A DNA stretch of 64,000 nt from Christensenella sp. UBA2853 (GCA_002350845.1 DEFL01000046.1:21992-85991); one strand, 5' to 3'. Shown: positions 41,542 to 50,708, numbered from the stretch's first letter. Notes: generated by a model not told the origin, from the sequence alone. Numbers and translations are program-made.

Positions 41542-41934
41542 TGGATTCATCTCCTTCAAAGAATGGGTATCCTTGAGAAAGTGTACAGGAACACGGGAAC
41601 GGATGCAAGTGAAAAATGTGCATTTGGGAACAAAGAAATCTGTTGGATGGATTCTTCTGCGGGAAGGCGAAGGTACAGGTTTGCACCCGTCTGGGACAGA
41701 AAACATTGCAGGGTGAAAAAAACGTGAAAATGCACAGAAAAATCTGCAGGACAGCACAGAAACACTGGAAAAGAGATACAGGATAATGGTATGATAGACC
41801 CTGCACGCTGAATGTCATCCAGCACGGATACCGACCGGATGGAAGGCCGACCTGGAGTGGGTGAGGACAGACGGCAGGCTGCGCCGGGACATCGCTGGAT
41901 GGGATGCCGGTATCTGAAAAACGGAGGACGTAAA
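41542..41934. promoter_or_regulatory. Divergent regulatory region between GH27 and GH43 genes
   Basis: For GH27 (minus strand), TTGCAT (41608-41603) and TACACT (41585-41580) are 17 bases apart, a good promoter. For GH43 (plus strand), TATGAT (41790-41795) may be a -10 box but no clear -35 is seen. The similar strings GTGAAAAATGTGCA (near 41610) and GTGAAAATGCACA (near 41725) are possible activator or repressor sites. No further gene was recognised in these 393 bases. Confidence 0.5.
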
Positions 41935-42900
41935 GTGAACAGTTCAAATTATGTGTCGACAGCATGGAATACACCGTTTATTGCGCAGAGAGCGGATCCC
42001 TATATCCTGCACGAGGGGGACAGCTTCTATTTCACTGCCTCTGTTCCGGCATATGACAGGATTGTGCTCAGGAAGGCAGATACGCTGGAAGGACTGAGAA
42101 ATGCGCCTGAAAAGGAGATCTGGCACCGGCATGCGTCCGGCGTGATGAGCTGGCATATCTGGGCACCGGAAATTCACTATCTTCAGGGAAAATGGTATAT
42201 CTATTTTGCGGCAGGAGAACGTGACGATGTCTGGGAAATCCGGCCGTGGGTGCTGGTCTGCGAAGGACAGGATCCTCTCAACGACCCATGGCGGGAAGCC
42301 GGGAAGGTGCAGTGTGCGGACCCGTTCACGTTTGTGGACTTTTCTCTGGATATGACCGTGTTTGAAACCGGTGGATCACTCTACTGTGTATGGGCGGAAA
42401 AAGTCAGCGTCGGGAAAAAAATCTCCAATCTGTATATTGCCCGCATGAAGGATCCGCTGACACTGGAGACACCGCAGATGCTCCTGACGACACCGAGCTA
42501 TGCCTGGGAGAGGCATGGCTTCTGGGTCAATGAAGGCCCCGCATTTCTGGAAGGTGAAGACAGGGTTTTCCTGACATTCTCGGCGAGCGATACCGGCCCT
42601 GCGTACTGCATGGGTCTGCTCTGGGCCGAGAAAGATGCGGATCTCATGGATATTTCTGCATGGCACAAACTGAATCATCCGGTTTTCCAGACCGATGAAG
42701 CCAAAGGACTGTATGGCCCGGGGCACAATTCATTCTTTACAGATGAAGAGGGAAAGACATGCATGGCCTATCATGCACGCCCGTATGATGAGATTCTGGG
42801 TGATCCGCTTTACGATCCGAACCGGCACTGCTATATCATGGATGTCCAGTGGAAAGACGGCATGCCTGTACTGGACTATATGAATCAGCGTTTTCAGTAA
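41935..42900 (+). CDS. GH43 family glycosidase (arabinofuranosidase/xylosidase type)
   Basis: The 321-residue protein is a single five-bladed beta-propeller of GH43. The general base is the aspartate in RADPYILHEGD (about residue 20), the modulating aspartate is in FSLDMTVFE, and the general acid glutamate is in NEGPAFLEGE. SWHIWAPEIHYLQGKWYIYF is the family's typical second blade. There is no signal peptide. The GTG start has GGAGGA six bases upstream. It is divergent from the GH27 gene and followed by a terminator. Substrate probably includes arabinose- or xylose-containing oligosaccharides; the exact linkage is unknown. Confidence 0.85.
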   Translation: MNSSNYVSTAWNTPFIAQRADPYILHEGDSFYFTASVPAYDRIVLRKADTLEGLRNAPEKEIWHRHASGVMSWHIWAPEIHYLQGKWYIYFAAGERDDVWEIRPWVLVCEGQDPLNDPWREAGKVQCADPFTFVDFSLDMTVFETGGSLYCVWAEKVSVGKKISNLYIARMKDPLTLETPQMLLTTPSYAWERHGFWVNEGPAFLEGEDRVFLTFSASDTGPAYCMGLLWAEKDADLMDISAWHKLNHPVFQTDEAKGLYGPGHNSFFTDEEGKTCMAYHARPYDEILGDPLYDPNRHCYIMDVQWKDGMPVLDYMNQRFQ

Positions 42901-42903
42901 TTG

Positions 42904-42938
42904 AACAGGGTCTGCCGGAAAAGGCAGACCCTGTTTTG
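42904..42938 (+). terminator. Terminator of the GH43 gene
   Basis: ACAGGGTCTGCC (42905-42916) pairs perfectly with GGCAGACCCTGT (42923-42934), loop GGAAAA, followed by a short T-run. Confidence 0.88.
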
Positions 42939-43050
42939 AATTCCGGCGGCGGAAGCGTTCCATCCGGCAAGCCCGGGAGAACGCTTGCATGACGGAGAAA
43001 TGAAAAAGGAATTGCGTCAGAGTGTGTCGAAACAACATCTTTGGCAGGAT

Positions 43051-43084
43051 AAAAAAGAAAATGCCGCATCGCAGGATGCGGCAT
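43051..43084 (-). terminator. Terminator of the aquaporin gene
   Basis: ATGCCGCATC (43061-43070) pairs with GATGCGGCAT (43075-43084). On the minus strand a T-rich run (complement of 43051-43060) follows. Confidence 0.87.
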
Positions 43085-43101
43085 ACATCACCGGTGAGCG
43101 G

Positions 43102-43761
43102 TTAACGATCTTCTGAAGAGAGTGCTTTCCATACCAGCGCAGCCAGAACACCACCGACGAGCGGGGCCAGGATAAAGACCCATACGCTGCCGAGTGCCTC
43201 ACCGCCGACAAACAGGGCAGGACCAAAGGAACGGGCGGGATTGACAGAGGTTCCGGTGAAATGAATGCCAAGGATATGAACAAGCACCAGGGTCAGTCCG
43301 ATGACCAGACCGGCCGCAGAAGAGTCCTTTTCTTTGGACGTGACACCGAGAATGGCGAACACAAAGACGAAGGTCAGAACGATTTCAATGATCAGAGAAG
43401 CGCCGATATTCCCCTGATAGAGTGCGTTCGTGCCCAGTCCGCTTTCCGGTCCAAGGACGCCGCGAAGAGCAGCGGCACCGAGGGTTGCACCGGCAAACTG
43501 GGCAATGACATATCCGATAAAATCTTTCACGGTCAGTTTGCCTGCCACCAGCATGGCGATGGACACGGCAGGATTGATGTGGCATCCGGAGATGTGTCCG
43601 ACGGAGTACGCCATGGCAACAATGACCAGACCAAAGGAAAGTGCTGTGAGAAAATAGGCGGCATTCACTTCAGCACCGTTGCAGCCCAGGGCTGCAGCAG
43701 TACCGCAGGCGAAAAAGACCAGAACAAAAGTTCCAAGGCACTCGGCAAGATACTTTTTCAT
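43102..43761 (-). CDS. Aquaporin (MIP family)
   Basis: The 219-residue channel has six membrane helices and the two pore-forming NPA motifs (CHINPAVS at about residue 60 and TSVNPARS at about residue 175). The size and the short loops favour the water channel AqpZ over the larger glycerol facilitator GlpF; the arginine after the second NPA (NPARS) is the selectivity filter residue. AAGGGTG precedes the start. It is divergent from the TetM-like gene and has its own promoter and terminator. Confidence 0.92.
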   Translation of the reverse strand: MKKYLAECLGTFVLVFFACGTAAALGCNGAEVNAAYFLTALSFGLVIVAMAYSVGHISGCHINPAVSIAMLVAGKLTVKDFIGYVIAQFAGATLGAAALRGVLGPESGLGTNALYQGNIGASLIIEIVLTFVFVFAILGVTSKEKDSSAAGLVIGLTLVLVHILGIHFTGTSVNPARSFGPALFVGGEALGSVWVFILAPLVGGVLAALVWKALSSEDR

Positions 43762-43812
43762 GGTAGAACACCCTTTCTTATGACATACATGATATACCGA
43801 AGATCCGCTCCT

Positions 43813-43842
43813 ATTATATACTCAGGAAAGAATGGATTGCAA
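43813..43842 (-). promoter_or_regulatory. Promoter of the aquaporin gene
   Basis: On the minus strand TTGCAA (43842-43837) and TATAAT (43818-43813) are 18 bases apart. No equally good promoter for the divergent TetM-like gene was seen in this interval. Confidence 0.62.
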
Positions 43843-43876
43843 GTCGTGGGCGGCCGGGAAAGTGCAGCGAGAGGTT

Positions 43877-45817
43877 ATGATGGAGAAACTGAGAAATATT
43901 GGCATTTTTGCCCATGTTGACGCGGGAAAAACGACGCTTTCGGAACAGATGCTGCTCAAAGCGGGCACCATTCGGACCCTGGGAAGTGTCGACCGCGGTA
44001 CAGCACATACGGATTCTCTGGAAGTCGAACGGAGAAGAGGCATCTCAGTCAAGGCCAGCTGTGTGCGCCTGAACTGGAAAGGATTTCGCCTGAATCTGAT
44101 TGACACTCCCGGTCATACCGATTTTTCCGCGGAGATTGAGCAGTCCATGTGGGCTCTGGACGGCGCGGTGCTGGTGATCTGCGGGGTTGAGGGCGTACAG
44201 CCGCAGACAGAACTTCTCTTTGAGACATTCCAGCGCAATGGAATGCCCGCCGTTCTTTTTCTGAATAAGATGGACCGTCCCGGGGCTGACGCACAGCAGG
44301 TTCTCAGGCAGATCCGCAGACGGATGTCACCGCATGCGGCCCTGCTCACAGACCCGGAGGATATGCTTGAAACACTCGCCGATCTGGATGAGGAAATCAT
44401 GCAGCGATACATGGACGGGGAAGAGATTCCTGAAAACGAAATCAGGGCACGGTTTACAGCCTTTGCGCTGGAGGGAAAAGCCTTTCCTGTGCTCACCGGC
44501 TCTGCGCTTCAGGGAGAAGGCATTGAAGATGTGCTGGACGCGATTGTTTCCTTCCTTCCGCCGCCGCAGGAGCAGGAGGCGCGCCTGAGCGGTGTCGTTT
44601 TTGCCAGCACACAGGATAAAATTCTGGGCAGAGGCCTTTGGGTGCGCTTGTATGGCGGATCGCTGAGTGCAAGACAAAGCGTGGACCTGCCCGGACGACT
44701 GGATCCGGTGACCGGGGAGCGCGCCATGGTTGCGCAGAAAATCAGTCAGATCCGTGATGTGGACGGAAAAGACACAGGGCTTCTCCAGGCCGGAGAAATT
44801 GGCATTCTCTACGGACTCGGACATGTGCGGGTCGGGCATACACTGGGCGGGGAAGAAGCACTGCCCCGGCGTATCCGGCCCGGCGCATTCCGCACACCGC
44901 TGCTGATGGTCAAGGCAGAACCGGAAGACCCGGGACAGATGGAAGCGCTGAGAAAAGCTGCTGATGAGCTCTCTGAGGAGGATCCGCTGCTTCAGGCGGA
45001 GTATTCGAGATCGCTCGGGGAGCTGCGGTTCCATGTTATGGGGACCATTCAGCAGGAAATCCTTGAGGATACCCTGCGCTCCCGGTATCAGCTGAATGTC
45101 CGCTTTTCCAAACCGGCCGTCATGTACAGGGAGACCATTGAGCACGCAACGATCGGATTTGCAGCCTATACCATGCCCAAACCCTGCTGGGCGGTCATGA
45201 AGTTTGAAATCAGTCCCGCGAAGCGGGGAAGCGGCGTCAGTTATCACAGCGAAGTGCCTTCCAGGCTGATTGCGGATGGATATCAGCATCAGATCGAACA
45301 GGCATTGCCGCTTGCGCTCAAACAGGGACGTCTTGGATGGCCAGTGACGGATCTGGACATCGTGCTGGTCGACGGCAATCATCATCAGTTCCATACCCAT
45401 CCGCTGGATTTTATCGTTGCCACACCCTGGGCGATCCAGGATGGACTGAAGCGCGGCGGCAGCGTGCTGCTTGAGCCGATTCTGGAGATCCGCTTCCTGC
45501 TGCCGCCGGAATGTGTGGGCCGGGTCATGAGTGATGTGGCCGGCATGCGGGGCAGCGTGACGGACACGCAGGCCGATGCTGAACGTGTGACACTCACAGC
45601 GCTTGTTCCACTGGCTGAAAGCATGGATTATGCGACCACGCTCGCAGCACTCACAGGCGGCCGGGGTGGGATGAGTGTTCGGCTGCACGGATATGAACCG
45701 TGCCCGAAGGAACTGGGGAAGGAGTGCCCGAGGCGCGGCGTGGATCCGTTGGATACAAGCCGGTATATTCTTGCAGCGCGCAGCGCCCTGGAAGGCGGCA
45801 TTTTCGATCTGGACTGA
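43877..45817 (+). CDS. TetM-like translational GTPase (ribosomal protection family homologue)
   Basis: This 646-residue GTPase has the EF-G/TetM layout. The G domain shows AHVDAGKTT (G1), RGIS (G2), DTPGHTDF (G3) and NKMD (G4), and is followed by EF-G-like domains II to V. LGSVDRGTAHTD is typical of the TetM/TetO group. The domain IV tip reads FIVATPWAIQDG, keeping the TP of the TetM loop but otherwise divergent, and the C terminus (RGVDPLDTSRYILAARSAL) is shorter. It is best called a TetM-family paralogue; tetracycline resistance cannot be assumed. No mobile element or tet leader is near. The ATG at 43877 follows GAGAGG. Confidence 0.82.
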   Translation: MMEKLRNIGIFAHVDAGKTTLSEQMLLKAGTIRTLGSVDRGTAHTDSLEVERRRGISVKASCVRLNWKGFRLNLIDTPGHTDFSAEIEQSMWALDGAVLVICGVEGVQPQTELLFETFQRNGMPAVLFLNKMDRPGADAQQVLRQIRRRMSPHAALLTDPEDMLETLADLDEEIMQRYMDGEEIPENEIRARFTAFALEGKAFPVLTGSALQGEGIEDVLDAIVSFLPPPQEQEARLSGVVFASTQDKILGRGLWVRLYGGSLSARQSVDLPGRLDPVTGERAMVAQKISQIRDVDGKDTGLLQAGEIGILYGLGHVRVGHTLGGEEALPRRIRPGAFRTPLLMVKAEPEDPGQMEALRKAADELSEEDPLLQAEYSRSLGELRFHVMGTIQQEILEDTLRSRYQLNVRFSKPAVMYRETIEHATIGFAAYTMPKPCWAVMKFEISPAKRGSGVSYHSEVPSRLIADGYQHQIEQALPLALKQGRLGWPVTDLDIVLVDGNHHQFHTHPLDFIVATPWAIQDGLKRGGSVLLEPILEIRFLLPPECVGRVMSDVAGMRGSVTDTQADAERVTLTALVPLAESMDYATTLAALTGGRGGMSVRLHGYEPCPKELGKECPRRGVDPLDTSRYILAARSALEGGIFDLD

Positions 45818-45925
45818 GAACATGGCGAATACGGTAAAAAACAGACACTTTTCATCCTGCGTTCATCCGGTGTTCACAAACGAGGCATAGAATGACGGCA
45901 GTAAGAGCAGGAAAGGAGTCTGTAC

Positions 45926-46147
45926 ATGAGACAAAGACCGAAAGTGCAGTCGCTTGCTTTACTGAGACCTGCGGCTATCCGTCCCTACAGAACAATCAGC
46001 CGCTCTCCTCTCTCCAGATGGATGACAGAGCTTCTGATGGCTGCGGCGGAATCGAAACAGACCGCCCTGCAGGCTGGACGGGGATTCTATTCGAATTTAA
46101 TTGCTTTCCTTCTTCCCGGCTTTCTGGAGGCAATCTGCAGACAGTGA
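45926..46147 (+). CDS. 73-aa hypothetical protein
   Basis: I do not recognise this protein. It is basic, with an Arg-rich N-terminal half (PAAIRPYRTISRSPLSRWM) and a hydrophobic end (FYSNLIAFLLPGFLEAICRQ) that could lie at the membrane. An ideal AAAGGAG site ends seven bases before the ATG, and the alarmone synthetase gene starts 14 bases after its stop, so it may be the first gene of that unit. An overlapping frame at 45892-46158 is less likely because it lacks a ribosome binding site. No family or motif evidence supports translation. Confidence 0.5.
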   Translation: MRQRPKVQSLALLRPAAIRPYRTISRSPLSRWMTELLMAAAESKQTALQAGRGFYSNLIAFLLPGFLEAICRQ

Positions 46148-46161
46148 AAGGGCAGTAAGCG

Positions 46162-46944
46162 ATGGAACGACCTGAAGGAAATACGACCCTGAAAGTATTT
46201 GAAGACACGGAGATCATGGATCAGCTGCAGGATCCGAGGCTGATGCAGATGCTCCTAAAGGGTGCCAACAATGTGCTCGATGTCATGCTGGATTATAAAC
46301 AGCTGATGTTTGCAGCATCTGCGGCCATGAAAATCGTCAAAACCAAACTGGAAATCCTGGATACGGAATTCAAGATGACCCATAACCGGGATCCGATCCA
46401 CAGCATTCAGACCCGCCTGAAGAGCCAGGCGAGCATTCTGGAAAAAATGGCCAAACGCGGCATTGAGCCCACGACCGAGAATATGGAACGATATGTCTCG
46501 GATCTTGCCGGTGTCCGTGTGATCTGCGGATATGTGGATGATATCTATACCATTGAGCATCTGCTCGCGGAGCAGGATGATCTCGAAATCCTCGAACGCA
46601 AGGATTATATTGTCTCCCCTAAAAAAAGCGGCTATCGGAGCCTTCATCTGATCCTCCAGGTGCCGGTCTTTCTGCCGGGCGGCATCCGCAAGACCAAGGT
46701 CGAAGTCCAGCTGAGAACCATTGGCATGGATTTCTGGGCGGCCCTGGAGCATGAAATCCGATACAAGAAAAATCTCGACAATGAGATGCTCCTCAAGCGA
46801 CTGGAAAGCTGTGCGGAAGTGATTGCTCGGACGGATCAGGAAATGCAGTCGATCCGGACCGAGATGGAAGCCCATGAAAACCAGCAGAAAGACATGGAAC
46901 TGATCCTTGAAAAACTCAGACGGTTTGACGTCCCGCTTCCATAA
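46162..46944 (+). CDS. Small alarmone synthetase (RelA/SpoT synthetase domain only)
   Basis: The 260-residue protein makes (p)ppGpp from GTP/GDP and ATP. It contains the synthetase core: HSIQTRLKSQASILEKM (ATP-binding basic face), DLAGVRVICGYVDDIYTI (metal-binding aspartate), DYIVSPKKSGYRSLHLIL (G-loop with stacking tyrosine) and KVEVQLRTIGMDFWAALEHE. No HD hydrolase or TGS/ACT domains are present, so it resembles RelQ/RelP. It is somewhat longer than those because of an N-terminal extension of about 50 residues. It is probably transcriptionally controlled. A perfect palindromic terminator follows. Confidence 0.92.
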   Translation: MERPEGNTTLKVFEDTEIMDQLQDPRLMQMLLKGANNVLDVMLDYKQLMFAASAAMKIVKTKLEILDTEFKMTHNRDPIHSIQTRLKSQASILEKMAKRGIEPTTENMERYVSDLAGVRVICGYVDDIYTIEHLLAEQDDLEILERKDYIVSPKKSGYRSLHLILQVPVFLPGGIRKTKVEVQLRTIGMDFWAALEHEIRYKKNLDNEMLLKRLESCAEVIARTDQEMQSIRTEMEAHENQQKDMELILEKLRRFDVPLP

Positions 46945-46981
46945 GAAAAAAGCACCGATCGGTGCTTTTTTCTTATGGAAG
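46936..46981. terminator. Bidirectional terminator: 46-base perfect palindrome
   Basis: The 46 bases are a perfect inverted repeat with 23-base arms, including AAAAAAGCACCG and CGGTGCTTTTTT. It overlaps the last codons of the alarmone synthetase and serves the convergent glycosyltransferase. Confidence 0.9.
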
Positions 46982-46988
46982 AAACGGA

Positions 46989-48011
46989 TTAAGAGAACTG
47001 AATGGCGCGCCGTCCGATGCGGTAAGCCCAGACCAGGAGCTTTTTGCCGAGCTTTCCGGGAAGAACTGTGGTCATGCCAAGCAGGTTGTGGCGAAGCGCT
47101 TTATAGAGGGCCGGATCATAGTCATAAATGGTCTGCCACATGTGCTGATTCATTTTTACACCGCGCTCGTGGCCGTCAATAAACTGAAGGGCAGAAGTGG
47201 TGAACAGCTGACCGGAAGCATTGTTGAGCATATAGTTGCGCAGATGATGGGGAAGCTTGTTCAGCTCGTCGAGCGTATAACTGGTGATCATCTGCTCTGC
47301 AATGGATGTACACTGATCCAGACGCCGCAGGATGACATCATCATGAACAGACTGATCCGGTCTCCCGATGAAATAGCCGTAAAGAGGCTTGTGCAGGTAA
47401 GCGATGGTCTTTACCCAGGGCAGCGGACGATAAATATAGATGTTGTCTTCATAGAATGTGTGGACAGGAAGGACAAGGTGCATATCCCGGAGCATCTGTG
47501 TGCGGTAGGTCAGGGAATGAATCATGAACTGCTTCCAGATCGGAAAGTGGTGGACGGTATCCCATGTCATCAGGCGTCCGGGCTGCATGACATGGTGATA
47601 GGTTACGCCGAATACGGCCTGCTTATCAGCTGTGTCATAGACGTAGTCATTGACAATGAGATCAGGGATCGTTTCCTGCCCTGCATAGGATCGAATCAGG
47701 TCCAGCATGCTTCTGAGGGCATCCGGATCCAGGCGGTCATCGGAATCCACTGTTTTGAAGTACAGGCCCAGGGCATTGGCAATGCCGGTATTCAGACCGG
47801 CCCCGTGTCCGCCGTTTTCCTGATGAATGACACGCACGCGGTCAGGATAGTCACGGACGAAGGCGTCCGCGATGGCACCGGTTCTGTCATGGGAACCGTC
47901 ATCGACAATGAGAATATCCACCTCATCACCGCCGGGCAGCAGGGACTGTATGCATTTCTCCATATAATCCTGAGAATTATAACAGGGGACCAGAAGGGTG
48001 AGAAGCTTCAT
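46989..48011 (-). CDS. GT2 family glycosyltransferase
   Basis: The 340-residue enzyme transfers a sugar from a nucleotide-sugar donor. The N-terminal GT-A domain starts LLTLLVPCYNSQDYMEKCIQ and contains ILIVDDGSHDRT and FKTVDSDDRLD, with the DSDD motif binding the metal. The C-terminal 130 residues are helical and carry no membrane segment. It is a single gene between the convergent terminator and pyrG. Acceptor and donor are unknown; cell-surface polysaccharide is likely. Confidence 0.82.
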   Translation of the reverse strand: MKLLTLLVPCYNSQDYMEKCIQSLLPGGDEVDILIVDDGSHDRTGAIADAFVRDYPDRVRVIHQENGGHGAGLNTGIANALGLYFKTVDSDDRLDPDALRSMLDLIRSYAGQETIPDLIVNDYVYDTADKQAVFGVTYHHVMQPGRLMTWDTVHHFPIWKQFMIHSLTYRTQMLRDMHLVLPVHTFYEDNIYIYRPLPWVKTIAYLHKPLYGYFIGRPDQSVHDDVILRRLDQCTSIAEQMITSYTLDELNKLPHHLRNYMLNNASGQLFTTSALQFIDGHERGVKMNQHMWQTIYDYDPALYKALRHNLLGMTTVLPGKLGKKLLVWAYRIGRRAIQFS

Positions 48012-48162
48012 GCGGAAAGGACTCCAATCAAGTAATCTTATAAAACGAATCAGCGCAGACTGCAGGTGATGGCACTGCGCTTTTCAGAAAAGACAACGGA
48101 AAAAAGGCCATACTGACCGCGGCTGAATATATCATGATCCCCAGTAATTGTCAAATTGAACA

Positions 48163-48196
48163 TAAAAAAGCAGCAGATCATGGAGAAATCTGCTGC
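48163..48196 (-). terminator. Terminator of pyrG
   Basis: GCAGCAGAT (48170-48178) pairs with ATCTGCTGC (48188-48196). On the minus strand a run of six T follows, complementary to the A-run before 48170. Confidence 0.85.
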
Positions 48197-48204
48197 AGAA
48201 AGTG

Positions 48205-49821
48205 TTATTGCTCGGATTGTTCAGCATGGTTGAGAGAGGCTGTGATGAAATCACGGAACAGGGGATGCGGGCGGTTGGGACGGCTCTTGAGCTCCGGATG
48301 GAACTGCACAGCGACGAACCATGGATGAGAGGGGATTTCAACAATCTCAACCAGATTGCGGTCCGGATTGACACCGGCGACGGTCATGCCGCCGTCAATG
48401 AAACGCTGCCGGTATTCATTGTTGAATTCATAGCGATGACGGTGGCGTTCCTCGATGGACTGGGTGCCATACGCCTTATAGCTGTTCGTTCCGGGGAAGA
48501 GTTCACAGCGATATTTGCCCAGACGCATCGTGTGGCCGAGGTTTTCAAGGTCCTGGTCTTCCATGAGCGCAATCACGGGATGGTTGGTGTGCGGATCCAT
48601 TTCGGTGGTGTTGGCATCGGGAAGATGCAGGACATGGCGTGCATACTCAATGACTGCCATCTGCATGCCCAGGCAGATGCCGAGGAAAGGAATGTTCTTT
48701 TCGCGGGCATACTGTACGGCGACCATTTTGCCTTCAAGACCGCGTGAACCGAAGCCGCCGGGGACCAGGATGCCGTCACAGCCGGCAACCTTTTCCGCAA
48801 TGTTTTCCTGGGTGACATCCGCGGACTGAATCCAGCGGACATGGACTTTCGCCTGATTGGCAATACCACCGTGCGTCAGGGCTTCAACAATGCTCAGATA
48901 CGCATCGGGGAGCTCCACATATTTGCCGACAAGGGCAATCGTCACATCACGGGTGGGATGGAGCTGGCGGTGGACCATTTCCTTCCACTCGGTCAGATCG
49001 CAGTGGTTGTTGGGAAGTCCCAGAAGTTCGCAGACTTTGCTGTCCAGACCTTCCTCATGGAGGAGGAGCGGCACTTCATAGATGCTCTGGGCGTTCTGAT
49101 TCTCAAAAATACGGTCGGAAGTCAGGTTGCAGTACTGTCCGATTTTTTCACGCAGCTCGGGCGGGAGCGTATGATCACAGCGGCAGACAAGAATGTCAGG
49201 GGAGATACCGATGCCATTGAGCTCTTTGACAGAATTCTGCGTGGGCTTGCTCTTGAGTTCACCGGACGCCTTGAGATAGGGGACAAGCGTCACATGAATA
49301 TACAGGCTGTTTTCCCATCCGACTTCTGTGCGCATCTGACGAATGGCTTCCATAAAAGGAAGGGATTCAATGTCGCCCACAGTGCCGCCGATTTCCGTGA
49401 TCACCACGTCCGGCGCATTCTGCTGGCGGGAAACAAGGAGAATATTGCGCTTGATTTCGTTGGTGATATGAGGAATCACCTGAATGGTTGCGCCGAGATA
49501 TTCACCGCGCCGTTCTCTTTCTATGACTGTCTTATAGACGCGGCCGGATGTGACGTTGCAGGCCTGCGTCAGGCTTTCATCGATAAAGCGCTCATAATGA
49601 CCAAGGTCCAGATCGGTTTCCGCACCGTCATCGGTCACAAAGACCTCACCATGCTGATAGGGGTTCATGGTGCCGGGATCGACGTTGATATAAGGATCGA
49701 ATTTCTGGTTGAACACCCGAAGCCTGCGGCATTTCAGCAGTCGTCCCAGAGACGCTGCAGTAATGCCTTTGCCGAGTGAGGAAACCACACCACCGGTTAC
49801 AAAGATAAATTTAGTCTGCAT
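48205..49821 (-). CDS. pyrG: CTP synthase
   Basis: This 538-residue enzyme makes CTP from UTP, ATP and glutamine. The N-terminal synthase domain starts MQTKFIFVTGGVVSSLGKG (P-loop) and has the conserved DPYINVDPGTMNPYQHGEVFV. The C-terminal glutaminase has the nucleophile cysteine in FLGICLGMQ and the late HPWFVAVQFHPE. The start at 49821 is the conserved family start; the frame continues upstream to 49938 but that part is not conserved-looking. It is a single-gene unit. No pyrG-type attenuator (G-run at the transcript start) was identified with confidence. Confidence 0.96.
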   Translation of the reverse strand: MQTKFIFVTGGVVSSLGKGITAASLGRLLKCRRLRVFNQKFDPYINVDPGTMNPYQHGEVFVTDDGAETDLDLGHYERFIDESLTQACNVTSGRVYKTVIERERRGEYLGATIQVIPHITNEIKRNILLVSRQQNAPDVVITEIGGTVGDIESLPFMEAIRQMRTEVGWENSLYIHVTLVPYLKASGELKSKPTQNSVKELNGIGISPDILVCRCDHTLPPELREKIGQYCNLTSDRIFENQNAQSIYEVPLLLHEEGLDSKVCELLGLPNNHCDLTEWKEMVHRQLHPTRDVTIALVGKYVELPDAYLSIVEALTHGGIANQAKVHVRWIQSADVTQENIAEKVAGCDGILVPGGFGSRGLEGKMVAVQYAREKNIPFLGICLGMQMAVIEYARHVLHLPDANTTEMDPHTNHPVIALMEDQDLENLGHTMRLGKYRCELFPGTNSYKAYGTQSIEERHRHRYEFNNEYRQRFIDGGMTVAGVNPDRNLVEIVEIPSHPWFVAVQFHPELKSRPNRPHPLFRDFITASLNHAEQSEQ

Positions 49822-49922
49822 ACTTCCAGCCCCTTGCTCTTCTGAGGGTAGTCCTTGAAAAATGGACGGAAAGAGTATAGGCAACGAAGGTTTATTCGTC
49901 AAGCATATGAGAAAACCGGAAC

Positions 49923-49955
49923 AAAAAAAATGCCGCATGCCGATGGAGCATGCGG
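49923..49955 (-). terminator. Terminator of the RNase H gene
   Basis: CCGCATGC (49933-49940) pairs with GCATGCGG (49948-49955), and a run of eight T follows on the minus strand. Confidence 0.87.
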
Positions 49956-49983
49956 ATCCCGTAAACGGGTAATTGGAAACAGG

Positions 49984-50598
49984 TTAAAGACCGACTGCGG
50001 ATTTGGCGACCTGATCGGCCATTTCGTTGTACATGACGCCGGTGTGGGCTTCCACTTTCTCAAACGTGACATGCAGTTTGGGAGCATAGGTTTCACGCAC
50101 CGTACTCGCATACATGATGGAGATCGGGGTATTGGTCTTCCAGTCGCCGGTGGCCCATTTGCAGATCCCTTCATAGTCATAAAAAATGCGAATGCTTGTA
50201 TAGCCGTGCTCGACAGCCCACTGCATGGCATGGAGTGAAGCAAAGACTTCACCCGCTACATTCCTTGCGGGAAGGTAATCCGCTTCATCGCCGCTCCCGC
50301 TGAGGGTGACAGGCGTTTCCCCGCTGAGGATGACCACGCCCCAGCCATAGACATGTCTGCGGATATGATAGCTTCCGTCCACATAGATATCCAGAACCGG
50401 GGATTGCGTATCGGGAGATGCGGTATCAAGGGCATAGGTCTTGCTGAGAAAGGCCTCTGCCTCCTCCCGTGTGGGAAAGGATTTAAACTCGGCACCGGGG
50501 AAATGGATGACCGAAGCCTGGCATTCTTTCCAGGTCATCAGGATTCCGGTGGTGCGTCCCTTGCGGACAGCGTAAAACTTAGGCTTCTTTTCAGGCAT
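49984..50598 (-). CDS. rnhA: Ribonuclease HI with N-terminal viroplasmin/hybrid-binding domain
   Basis: The 204-residue enzyme cleaves RNA in RNA-DNA hybrids. The N-terminal 50 residues (KFYAVRKGRTTGILMTWKEC, EFKSFPTREEAEAFL) are the hybrid-binding domain found in eukaryotic-type RNase H1. The catalytic domain has the acidic residues in DIYVDGSY, AGEVFASLHAMQWA, FYDYEGICKWA and NEMADQVA, so the D-E-D-D set is complete. AAAGGG precedes the start. It is a single gene between pyrG and a membrane protein gene. Confidence 0.9.
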   Translation of the reverse strand: MPEKKPKFYAVRKGRTTGILMTWKECQASVIHFPGAEFKSFPTREEAEAFLSKTYALDTASPDTQSPVLDIYVDGSYHIRRHVYGWGVVILSGETPVTLSGSGDEADYLPARNVAGEVFASLHAMQWAVEHGYTSIRIFYDYEGICKWATGDWKTNTPISIMYASTVRETYAPKLHVTFEKVEAHTGVMYNEMADQVAKSAVGL

Positions 50599-50656
50599 GC
50601 TGCTGATCCCTTTCTCAAATTGTCTGTGCGGTCAGTCTGCACAGAGTTCCGGACAT

Positions 50657-50689
50657 GGGAAAACCTGCCGCACTGCGGCAGGTTTTCCC
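50657..50689. terminator. Inverted-repeat terminator after the membrane-anchored protein
   Basis: Sixteen-base arms (50657-50672 and 50674-50689) include AAAACCTGCCGC and GCGGCAGGTTTT. It ends transcription of the minus-strand gene at 50709-51377. Confidence 0.82.
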
Positions 50690-50708
50690 GGTAACCTTGA
50701 TGCGGCGG

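Noticed and set aside
43877..45817. Call as tetracycline resistance gene tet(M)/tet(W)
   Set aside because: Domain IV tip and C terminus differ, and there is no mobile context or leader; only the family is supported.
44327..45823. Minus-strand frame of 498 codons opposite the TetM-like gene
   Set aside because: Antisense shadow of a gene with complete GTPase motifs.
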